12,182 bases of DNA from Bacillota bacterium (GTDB lineage Bacteria; Bacillota_A; Clostridia; Clostridiales; Clostridiaceae). The stretch covers positions 1-12,182 of the forward strand of contig JAJXYA010000195.1 in NCBI GenBank assembly GCA_021780795.1. The letters run 5' to 3'. The stretch's first letter is position 1. The number at the start of each line of letters is the position of its first letter. The position numbers and the translations under genes were made by a program. Below are positions 1 to 9,000 of this stretch, in pieces. Under the pieces are notes generated by a model that saw nothing but the letters and a program-made list of their open reading frames with translations, did not search any database and had not been told where the DNA came from.

Positions 1-1165
1 TAAGCGATAAAACAACCTTTAATAGAGAGGACATTGCTGCAGAACTTACACCATGTCCAATATTAGGTTTTACAGAACCTACTCCACAAAATTGCTTTCT
101 GTCTGTGTACCTATCAAAGGCCATTTTAATTCCTTTAACTTCTATTGGATCTCCTAGAACTGTTCCTGTAGCATGAGCTTCGATATAGGAAATTGTTTCA
201 GGATTGATACCTGCATCTTCCCAAGCGCTTACAATCGCTTCAGATTGAGTTTCAGAGTTTGGAGAAGTAATTCCATTTGTGGCTCCATCGTTATTTATTG
301 AACCTCCTTTAATTACTGCATAAATATTATCCTTGTCCTTTATAGCTTCAGATAACGGTTTTAATATAACAAAACCAATGCCCTCTCCCCAAACTGTTCC
401 CTTAGAATTTTTATCAAAGGATGCAAGCTTACCATTTGTAGACTCTACCCCATCGAATTTTGCATCGATTTGTCTTAATAGATGTATTCCTCCAGCAATA
501 GCCATATTACATTCTTTATTTTTAATTGCTTTACATGCTAAATGTGTTGTTACTAGTGCTGAAGAGCATGCTGTATCTACTACAAAATTAGGTCCATGGA
601 GGTTTAAAACGTATGATATTCTACTAGCGAGAACAGAAGTCATAGACCCTGTCATAGATAATAAATCTTGCTGATCTGTCATTTTGTTATATTCCATTTG
701 ATATGTATGATCTATACCTACATATACACCAACTGGTGCTTTATCAAGGTTTTTGTTGCAATATCCAGAATCCTCCAAGGCTTCCCAAGCTGTTTCAAGG
801 AACAACCTTTGAGCTGGATGCATCGTTACAGCTTCTTTTGGCGAAATTCTAAAGAAACCTGCATCAAAGCCAGATATTTCTTGTAGCCACCCTGCTTTAA
901 GATCTATTGATTTTCCCATATCTTTTGCTCTGTTCTTAGGAAAATCTCCGATTACTTCAACACCATTTTTTAAATTTTCCCAATATTCATCTGCATTATC
1001 TGCGTAAGGAAATTTACATGCTATACCAACAATTGCGATATCTTTATTTTCTACCTCTTTATTTTTATTTAATTCTTGCAAAATAAGTAATGACATTTCG
1101 TTATCCAGTTGCCCATTTTGAACTCCTTCAAGTATATATCTATTGATAAGCTCTTTATTATTCAT
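1..1165 (-). CDS. Polyketide synthase, N-terminal part: docking segment plus ketosynthase (cut by left window edge)
   Basis: The reading frame opens with ATG at 1165 and stays open for 388 codons to the window edge, so the 3' end is missing. Residues about 1-38 form a charged helical head resembling the head of the upstream PKS, a probable docking element. From about residue 42 a beta-ketoacyl synthase (KS) follows. The catalytic Cys200 lies in DTACSSAL, His331 in EAHATGT and His371 in NIGHG, so the KS triad is complete and the domain should catalyse decarboxylative chain elongation. Two places differ from the neighbouring KSs: MHPAQR replaces the usual MDPxQR (residues 115-120), and the stretch after NIGH reads GVSSAAMSS. 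The gene lies 57 bases after the preceding PKS on the same strand and is presumably the next module of the line. What follows the KS cannot be seen. PKS identity is very secure; module composition is unknown. Confidence 0.95.
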   Translation of the reverse strand, partial: MNNKELINRYILEGVQNGQLDNEMSLLILQELNKNKEVENKDIAIVGIACKFPYADNADEYWENLKNGVEVIGDFPKNRAKDMGKSIDLKAGWLQEISGFDAGFFRISPKEAVTMHPAQRLFLETAWEALEDSGYCNKNLDKAPVGVYVGIDHTYQMEYNKMTDQQDLLSMTGSMTSVLASRISYVLNLHGPNFVVDTACSSALVTTHLACKAIKNKECNMAIAGGIHLLRQIDAKFDGVESTNGKLASFDKNSKGTVWGEGIGFVILKPLSEAIKDKDNIYAVIKGGSINNDGATNGITSPNSETQSEAIVSAWEDAGINPETISYIEAHATGTVLGDPIEVKGIKMAFDRYTDRKQFCGVGSVKPNIGHGVSSAAMSSLLKVVLSL

Positions 1166-1222
1166 TGTTTTCCCACTTCCTTATATTTTTATTTTTATAA
1201 TATTTTTACATGACTTTAGTCA
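1166..1222 (-). other. 57-base intergenic spacer, the largest gap in the operon
   Basis: This spacer separates the stop codon of the second PKS from the start of the third. It holds the ribosome binding site and a small dyad, TGACT-TT-AGTCA, at 1211-1222. The dyad is too short, with too tight a loop and no adjoining U-run, to be a convincing terminator. A weak promoter-like arrangement is present but could be chance in such AT-rich sequence. The genes are probably co-transcribed through it. Confidence 0.5.
1176..1182 (-). promoter_or_regulatory. Ribosome binding site of the third PKS gene
   Basis: On the minus strand the sequence AAGGAAG lies 10 bases before the ATG at 1165. It differs by one base from the AAGGAGG core and supports this start. 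It is weaker than the sites of the two upstream PKS genes. Confidence 0.6.
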
Positions 1223-4200
1223 CTAATTTGCTAAAAGCTTCATCGCTTCATCTATTGAAGTTGCTCCAGATTTTAAACCTTCCATCAAATCTTTAATATT
1301 ATTTCCTGCCTCGCCTTCCTCAAAAATTTGTTTTGATTTTTTGCTGCTGTCTTTACCTAGCTTATTATCTATATAGGTTGCCATTTGCTGTATAGATGGA
1401 TAAGAAAATATATCTGATATATCAATCATGTCTATAAACACTTTATTTATTTCTTTAAGCAATTGGATTGCAAGCATAGAGTCACCTCCAAGAGCCGAGA
1501 AATTATCATAAATATCAATTTCTTCGATTTCGAGAACTCTTGACCATACTTCAGCTAATTTATTTTCTGTTTCACTATAGCCAGCATTTCCTTTACCTTT
1601 TATCATGATTTTTGCTTTGCTATCCGAATTATTTTTAGCATTACTTTCAGTTTCTAATTTGACCTTTTGCTTTTCAAGCATATTTTCAAATTTCTCACAT
1701 AAATTAAAAGATAGGTTTTCCTTAATTTTTAAAAGCTTTTTAATATTTAATTCTCCTGGTAACGCCTTTGCTGAACTTGAATTTAATATTTCTTCAAAGC
1801 TATCTAAAGCTCTTTCAGTTACTATGGAATTTACTGTATTTTCGCTTTCACTTATTCCATAGTCTACGGCCATCCCTGTTTCCTTCCAAGCAGGCCAATT
1901 TATTGATTTGATATTTTTACCTTCTCTTTGACCTTTTACTGCAAAAGCATCCATATAACTGTTAGCTGCTGTATAATCTCCTTGTCCTAAATCACCAAAG
2001 ATAGATAGCATTGAGGAGAATAATACAAAGAAGTCCAAATTATCCTTTTGTGTTAGCTTATCTAATATAAAGGTTCCTTTAACCTTAGGTGCTAGTACAG
2101 AATTGAACACCTCTTTATCCTTTCTCATAATAAAGCCATCTCCTGCAAGCCCTGCACAGTGAATAATTCCGTTTATATTACCAAAATCTTTTCTTACTTC
2201 CATTAATATTTGTTCCATATCTTTTATGGAGGTAACATCTCCGCTAAAACTTTTTACTTTTGCTCCTAAACCTTGCATTTCTTTTATTCCATTAATTGTC
2301 CTCAATATTTTTTTGTTATCACCTTTTTTTATTACAGCTTCCCATTCATTTTCATTTGGAAGCTTAGAACGATTGATGAATACGATATTTACCTTCTTTT
2401 TAGAAGCTAAATACTTGCCCATTTCAAGGCCTAGACCCCCTGTTCCTCCAGTTATTACATAAGCTCCATTTTCTTTAAATTGTATTTTTTCACTTTCTTC
2501 TAACGTTAAGGTATCAAGTTCCTCTTCATATCTTCTATTATTTCTATATGCTACCTTGTAATTTTTCTTAGAATTTCTAATTTCATTTATTATCTTGTTG
2601 CTGTCAGTATTATCATCTATATCAACAGCTTTAATTATAAATTGAGAATATTCTAGAGGAATTATTTTACTTAGTCCAAACAATGCTGAATTTTCTGGCT
2701 TAATTGTTTTTTCATCACCTGTTACCTCATCTGAGTAATTTGATAAAACAACAATCTGAAGCTTCTTGTTATATTTATTTGTTACTAGAGCTTTTGTTAG
2801 ATAAAACAAGCTATTTACTCCCTTGTTTAGCTGTGGATCCAATTCGTTAAGCTCTGCTAACGCCTCTCCACTACTAAGAGCTGCTGCATGAATAATATGT
2901 GTTATATTTGCATCTACAAGATCTTTTGTAAGTTTTACATAGTCATCTTCTTCACCACTAATTACAAATTTATCTTTGCTAAGTCTTTCATATGCCTCTC
3001 CAAATTGAACTTTAACTACGCTACAATTATTATCTTCTAAGTTTTGTATTATATCTTCACCTATTTTTTCTTTGTTAGTGAAAATTAACACCTTGCTTCC
3101 TTGTATACTATTTGTAGCAGCTATGTTTTCACAATTTACCCATCTCAAATGCGAATAAGCGTTACTTTTATTTCTTTGTTCTCTCCTTATAAATTCAGCT
3201 TCATCTACCTTTTTAATACTGTAATCTTTGACCTCTGCAAAAGCTTTACCATCTTCATCTAATAAAGAAACATCAAAGGTTATGGTTTCCATTCCCTTGA
3301 GCAATTTTTCATTTATTCTAATATAGCTATAGAAATTATTTTTCATCTTCCCAAATACCTTTATAGATTTATAATAGAATGGAAGATATAAGCCTTTCCC
3401 TATCTTTTGACTTACTGAATTTACCGCATTATCTAGCATAGACACATGTAAGCAAAAATCCTCTACATCATATGCGATATGCTCTGGCAATTGAATTTTA
3501 ACTAGAGCTTCATTTTTACCTACCGCTATTATTTTTTCATTTTGCCACCTCTCACCTAGATCGATGCCATTCTTTTTAGGTGTCATGTCAATTAAACTTT
3601 TACTTTCTTTTTCTTTAACTAATTTATCTTCAATTGCTTTAATATCATATAACTTGCTGCAAAATTCACTGTTTTTATAAGCCTTACATTCTACATGCCT
3701 AATCCACTTTTCATTTATCTCTCCCTCATTTATTTTGCTAGCGAAGGTTATTTCAAAATGATCCTCCTTTTTAACTATTATGGATTGAACTTCTCTAACT
3801 TCATGTTCTACTACGCTTACTGGCGAATAGTAAATTACATCTTTAATCTCAACATTATATCCAAAGTGTTTTCTGCAGGTTTCAATAGCCATTTCGATGT
3901 AAGTGGTACCTGGAATTACATAGTTTCCAAGAATCTTATGATCACTAACCACCCACTGTCTATCTGTACTAAATTGAGTTACATAAATATCTTCATAAAT
4001 GGATTCAGCTAGACATCTGTCTACTAAAGGATGTTTAATGGTTTTGCTCACTATTATAGTTTCATTATTTTCTTTGACCTTTTCATCATACCAATAGCGA
4101 GTTTTTTGAAGTGGATACACTGGTAGGCTGACTCTTTTTATATTTTTTCCTTCATATAAACTTTCCCATTCTATCTTTGCACCTTTAATATATAAATCGC

Positions 4201-6061
4201 ACAGCTCAGCTGCTGTAGGATAATCATAGCTTTCCTTAAGCTTCAAAAGCTTCATCTCTGCAAATCTTGTAAGCTTTCTTCTTTCTGCCTCCGAATTCTC
4301 ACCGCTTTCACGATATGGTTTATTGTCTGAAACTAATTTGTGTTCACCATAATAAACTCCAAACTTACATATATCATCAAAGCCTGTTTCTGCTACATAT
4401 TTTATTTTTTCTTTAAGTTCTTCATAATCCTTAGCTAATATAATTAGTCTGTTACTATAGTGGCCTCTTCCTGTATTGGATGTATATGCCAGTTCATTAA
4501 TTGAAATATTTTTTTCCTCAAAATATTTTAAATAGTTATCCACTAATTGTTTTAAAGTTTCTCTACTTTTTGTTGATATTGTGAATATTTCAAATTCAGA
4601 TTCCTTAGTTTCCTTTTTAATCGAAACCTCAGGCGCTTCTTCCAATATTACATGACAGTTTGTTCCACTAAAACCAAAGGAATTGATTCCTGCTCGTCTT
4701 GGTGTTTCTCCTTTATACCAAGGCATATTTTTATCTGTTACATACACAGGTGAGTCGCAGAAATTTATGAAAGGATTAGGTTCATCGAAATTTAAGCTTT
4801 TTGGTATACTCTTATTTTTTAGCATCATAATTACTTTTAAGATTGAAGCCAAACCTGAAGCTCCGACAAGATGTCCTATACTTGTTTTTACTGTTCCAAC
4901 CCCACAAAATTGCTTCTTATCAGTAACTGCTTTAAATGCCTTCGTCATAGATTTTATTTCTATTGGATCTCCAAGCACTGTACCAGTTCCATGTACCTCA
5001 ATATATTGTATCGATTGTGAGTCTACCTCTGCATTTTTCCAAGCATTCAACAATAAACTTTCCTGTGCTTCTGCATCTGGAGCTGTAATACCATTTGAAG
5101 CACCATCATTATTTATTGAACTCCCCTTAATTACTGCATGAATAACATCTCCATCTGAAATAGCTTTACTAAGAGGTTTTAATAATACAGCACCTACTCC
5201 TTCTCCCCATACAGTTCCATTTGCTTTTTTATCAAAGGTTCTCACTGTATTATCTTTAGATTCAACTGAATCCAATTCTTTCAGTTCACTTTTAAACTTT
5301 ATTGGCCTATAATAAAAACTACTTAACCCACCTGCTATTGCCATATCACATTCACCATTTCTAAGAGAATTGCATGCATTATGTATGGAAACAAGACCTG
5401 ATGAACAAGCAGTATCTATAACCATACTTGGACCGCTAAAATTATAAATATAAGAAAGTCTGCTAGCAAGAATTCCGGGCCAAGTTCCTGTTACAACCAT
5501 TGGATCCTTAGCTGCTAATTGCTTATATTTTAAATCTGAAACATGATCTATTCCTACAAAAACTCCTGTATTGCTTCCATATACGCTATTTCCAGAATAA
5601 CCTGCACTTTCAATAGCTTCATAGGCTGTTTGCAAAAATATCCTTTGATCTGGATCCATTGTTTTTGCCTCTCTAGGTGGTATCCCAAAGAAATCCGCAT
5701 CAAACTTATCTATTTCCTTTACATATCCCCTAATCTCATAATTTAGAGCTAAGTGTCCATCTTCTTTAATTGCTCCTTCCTCCAATAACTCTTTTCTATG
5801 AAATTTTAGAAGAAAATCCTCCACATCCTTAACTCTTTCTTTTGGCAATTCCCCAATACAAGTAACGTTATTTTTTATATTATCCCAATATTCATCTAGA
5901 TTTTCTGCTTTTGGGAACTTCCCAGACATTCCGATAATAGCAATTTCCTCTTTGCTTTTAGTAGTTGAATTTTTAATTTCTATCAGCATTTCTTTCGCTT
6001 TTTCTTGTGTTAGATTATGCTCAGCAACTTGACTAAATATATAGTTTTTAATTGTCTTCAT
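1223..6061 (-). CDS. Single-module AT-less polyketide synthase, KS-DH-KR-ACP
   Basis: A 1612-residue protein forming one elongation module. Residues 1-35 are a helical docking-like head. KS spans about 37-475 with Cys219 (DTACSSG), His357 (EVHGTGT) and His397 (SIGH), the full catalytic triad. A linker at 476-657 ends in SLPVYPLQKTRYW, the motif normally found after an AT, but no AT is present (no GHSxG). The dehydratase at about 676-955 has the canonical HxxxGxxxxP (His708 to Pro717) and Asp877 in LDNAVN. The ketoreductase covers about 970-1430: TGGTGGLG nucleotide loop, Lys1326, Ser1350, Tyr1363 and Asn1367. Asp1308 in AGLAGDG fits a B-type KR. The carrier domain (1496-1567) has Ser1528 in GGDSM for phosphopantetheine. 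A helical tail (1585-1612) follows. No ER or methyltransferase domain is seen, so a complete cycle gives a 2-enoyl thioester. ATG at 6061 is preceded by AAAGGAGA. Malonyl units should come from the acyltransferase two genes upstream. Confidence 0.97.
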   Translation of the reverse strand: MKTIKNYIFSQVAEHNLTQEKAKEMLIEIKNSTTKSKEEIAIIGMSGKFPKAENLDEYWDNIKNNVTCIGELPKERVKDVEDFLLKFHRKELLEEGAIKEDGHLALNYEIRGYVKEIDKFDADFFGIPPREAKTMDPDQRIFLQTAYEAIESAGYSGNSVYGSNTGVFVGIDHVSDLKYKQLAAKDPMVVTGTWPGILASRLSYIYNFSGPSMVIDTACSSGLVSIHNACNSLRNGECDMAIAGGLSSFYYRPIKFKSELKELDSVESKDNTVRTFDKKANGTVWGEGVGAVLLKPLSKAISDGDVIHAVIKGSSINNDGASNGITAPDAEAQESLLLNAWKNAEVDSQSIQYIEVHGTGTVLGDPIEIKSMTKAFKAVTDKKQFCGVGTVKTSIGHLVGASGLASILKVIMMLKNKSIPKSLNFDEPNPFINFCDSPVYVTDKNMPWYKGETPRRAGINSFGFSGTNCHVILEEAPEVSIKKETKESEFEIFTISTKSRETLKQLVDNYLKYFEEKNISINELAYTSNTGRGHYSNRLIILAKDYEELKEKIKYVAETGFDDICKFGVYYGEHKLVSDNKPYRESGENSEAERRKLTRFAEMKLLKLKESYDYPTAAELCDLYIKGAKIEWESLYEGKNIKRVSLPVYPLQKTRYWYDEKVKENNETIIVSKTIKHPLVDRCLAESIYEDIYVTQFSTDRQWVVSDHKILGNYVIPGTTYIEMAIETCRKHFGYNVEIKDVIYYSPVSVVEHEVREVQSIIVKKEDHFEITFASKINEGEINEKWIRHVECKAYKNSEFCSKLYDIKAIEDKLVKEKESKSLIDMTPKKNGIDLGERWQNEKIIAVGKNEALVKIQLPEHIAYDVEDFCLHVSMLDNAVNSVSQKIGKGLYLPFYYKSIKVFGKMKNNFYSYIRINEKLLKGMETITFDVSLLDEDGKAFAEVKDYSIKKVDEAEFIRREQRNKSNAYSHLRWVNCENIAATNSIQGSKVLIFTNKEKIGEDIIQNLEDNNCSVVKVQFGEAYERLSKDKFVISGEEDDYVKLTKDLVDANITHIIHAAALSSGEALAELNELDPQLNKGVNSLFYLTKALVTNKYNKKLQIVVLSNYSDEVTGDEKTIKPENSALFGLSKIIPLEYSQFIIKAVDIDDNTDSNKIINEIRNSKKNYKVAYRNNRRYEEELDTLTLEESEKIQFKENGAYVITGGTGGLGLEMGKYLASKKKVNIVFINRSKLPNENEWEAVIKKGDNKKILRTINGIKEMQGLGAKVKSFSGDVTSIKDMEQILMEVRKDFGNINGIIHCAGLAGDGFIMRKDKEVFNSVLAPKVKGTFILDKLTQKDNLDFFVLFSSMLSIFGDLGQGDYTAANSYMDAFAVKGQREGKNIKSINWPAWKETGMAVDYGISESENTVNSIVTERALDSFEEILNSSSAKALPGELNIKKLLKIKENLSFNLCEKFENMLEKQKVKLETESNAKNNSDSKAKIMIKGKGNAGYSETENKLAEVWSRVLEIEEIDIYDNFSALGGDSMLAIQLLKEINKVFIDMIDISDIFSYPSIQQMATYIDNKLGKDSSKKSKQIFEEGEAGNNIKDLMEGLKSGATSIDEAMKLLAN

Positions 6062-6070
6062 TATTTTTCA

Positions 6071-6078
6071 TCTCCTTT
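6071..6078 (-). promoter_or_regulatory. Ribosome binding site of the second PKS gene, overlapping the upstream stop
   Basis: AAAGGAGA on the minus strand begins inside the TAA stop codon of the first PKS (6077-6079). Its GGAG core sits 10 bases before the ATG at 6061. A nearer ATG at 6071-6069 is out of frame. The overlap suggests translational coupling, which would keep consecutive modules in similar amounts. Confidence 0.8.
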
Positions 6079-9000
6079 AAAAATACTTATCCGCATCATT
6101 AATTGTCATTTCTCCTTGCGCCAATTTATTAAGCAGATCATCTAAATCCTCTAAATCTTCCTTAATAATAACTTCAGTTTTATTATCCTTATTTTTCATT
6201 TCATCTAAGTGCTTTGCCATAGCGTTTACTGTAGAATATGCAAATACATCCGCTATATCTATCATTCCTTCATATTCTAGTTCAAGCTTTTTCAAAAGCC
6301 TTATTGCTAGTATGGAATCTCCACCCATATTATTGAAGCTATCATATATATTCACTTCTTCAAGACCTAGCACCTGTGCCCAAATTCCTGCTAGCTTAAT
6401 CTCCGTTTCTGTAAATACATTGTCTTCTCCAAAGCCTTTAAGCTGAACTTCTTCTTTTAAAGTTTTCACATTATCTGATTTATTTTTCTTTAATTTTAAC
6501 TCCTTATTCCTCATTACCTTTGAAAGTTTTTTATCAAAATATATTGGAAGCTCTTCTTTCTTATTTATTAGCATTTCATAATTTAATTGTCCAATTATTA
6601 CCCTATTAAGGTTGCTATTTAATACAGCATCAAATGCATTAATAGCTGTAACTGTTTCAATTGCTTTTAGACTATTTTTGCTCTCATCCAAGCCATAATC
6701 TACAGCCATACCAACTTCTTTAAAAGCCCCCCAGTTTATACATAAGGTCCTCTTTCCTTTTTTATTTCTATATTCAGAGAAGGAATCCAAATAACTGTTT
6801 GCAGCTGTATAATCGCCTTGTCCTTGACCTCCTAAAATCGAGGTTATAGATGAGAATAAAACAAAGAAATCTAAATTTTCATCAGAAGTAACACTATTTA
6901 ATATAAAACTACCGTCTATTTTAGGCTTTAAAACTTTTTCAAAATCTTCAAAGCTTTTTTTAAATATAAATCCATCTCCTGCAATACCTGCACAATGAAT
7001 CACTCCATTTACAGCATAATACTTTTCTTTTATATCCTTAATGATAGTTTTCATATCATTAATACTTGCCGAATCTCCACTATAGCAAGTAACCTTGGAG
7101 CCTTTTGCTTCAGTTTCCATTATGGTCTTCATTGCTCTAATCAACTTTTTATTTTTCCCATTTTTTATAATTCCTTCCCACTCAGAACTATGGGGCATTT
7201 CGCTTCTGTTAATTAATATGAGGTTAACTTTATTCTTTGATGAAAGATACTTAACCATCTCAAGTCCTAAAGCTCCCATACCACCTGTGATAATATATAC
7301 ACCTCCGTCTTTTAGCTTTATATTATGAGCTTCAGAAGCTTCTAAATGTAGGTCCGTAAATTGTTCTGTATATCGAATGCCAGCTCTATACGCACACTTA
7401 TTTATATCTTTTCCATATTTAATTTCTGAAATAATATTTTTAGCTTGCTTTTCATCATCTACATCAATACATTTGCAGGTTATATTGTTATACTCTTGAC
7501 TTATTACTTTTGAAAAACTGAAATATGCTGCGCTAAGTGAATTAATATTTTTTTCTATACCTGTAACTTTATTTGCATTGTTTGAAACTAATATCATATG
7601 AATTTTATTATTATACTTACAATTAATTAGTGCTTTAGTTAGAAAGAACAAGCTGTCGATTCCATATTGCCTCTGTTTTTTCAATGCCTTAAGCTCTTCT
7701 ACCTCAGGCTCTTGTCCAAAGGTCCACATATGAATTATAGTGGCTATATCTTTTTCTTTAATACTGTTTAAAATCTCAATATAATCTTGTTCACTGCTTC
7801 CAACTATATAATTATCTACGTTTAATTTTTTATAGCCCTCCCCTAATTTAACTTCTATAACTTCATATCCTTCAGTTCTAATTTTAGCTGCAAGCTGACT
7901 ACTAACTCCAAATTCATCAGTAAAAATAATAGTATTCCCTGTGGCATATTTTTCATTTTTTTGAGCGATCTCATTTACATTCCAAACTAAGTTATGATAT
8001 AAATTGTCATCACTATTTGCTTTAAAATCATTTTCCTTTACTCTCTTTACAATGTAATCTTTAACTTCTACAAAGCACTTACCTGTTTTATCAAAGAGCA
8101 AAACATCGAAGCTCATTGTCTCTGAATTATTATCATTTCTGCCTCTTCTTTTTATATAGCTATAAAATTCTTTTGGAGAAGGTCCATATACCTTCATACT
8201 GCCATAAGAAAAAGGTAAGTAAGTTCCATTTCCTAAATAGGTATTTGCTGCATTAATACTTCTATCTAATGCAGGAGGGTATAAATAATAATTTCCTAAA
8301 TCCTCCTTATATTCATCTGAAACATTAAAATGAGCTATAAATTCGTTATTTTTACACTTATACATCTTCTTACTAATATTTGTCCATCTTGGACCAATTT
8401 CTACAGATATTTTTCTCTCAGAAGCCTCAGCCTTTAATTCCTTCACTTCATTTTCTATGTCACAAAATAATAATGCCTCTACATTTATTTTTCTGACTAT
8501 TCCCTCCACATGAACAATCCATTCACCTTCTGATTCGCTTGTAATAATAAATTCAGAAAAACTTTCTTTTTGTTTTAATACTATTTGTAATTCTCTATTT
8601 TCATCTTCTTTTAAGCTAAAGGGTGACATAAATATTACTTTTTGAAACTCAATATTTTCATTATCTAAGGCTTCAGAATATACTTTTCTTATCATCTCCA
8701 AATATGCTGTCCCCGGCAACACATATTTATCTCCTACCTTATGTTGTCCTAACACCCAATTTTCCTTAGGATTAAAGGTCTTTGAATATATCCTTTCATC
8801 AAAAGCTTTAACTATTAAGCGATCTATTAAAGGATGTAGTGCTTTACCTTCATTAGAAAACTTATATCTAGTTTCCCTAAAGTTTTCTTCTGCCCAGCAT
8901 CTATGACGCTTGAACGGATATATTGGTAAGCTAAGTTTTCTCCGAACCTCATCCTCATATAGTAAATCCCAAGGCACTTCTGCACCTTCCACATATAAAT

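Noticed and set aside
333..674. Plus-strand open frame of 113 codons
   Set aside because: It lies antisense to the third PKS ketosynthase, which has strong conserved motifs. The translated peptide has no recognisable features and no good ribosome site. The same applies to the other plus-strand frames in the window, including those at 4683-5141 and 11565-12002.
1211..1222. Inverted repeat TGACT-TT-AGTCA as a terminator
   Set aside because: The stem is five base pairs with a two-base loop, with no GC-rich stem followed by a U-run. It does not support transcription termination.
4280..4700. Hidden acyltransferase domain between KS and DH of the second PKS
   Set aside because: The region is only about 180 residues, and no GHSxG serine motif or downstream catalytic histidine is present. 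It is a linker, not an AT.
4900..5000. DNA-level repeats shared by the three ketosynthase regions (also near 100-150 and 9640-9720)
   Set aside because: Short near-identical stretches, such as those encoding GDPIE, reflect conserved protein motifs in paralogous KS domains, not a mobile element or regulatory repeat.
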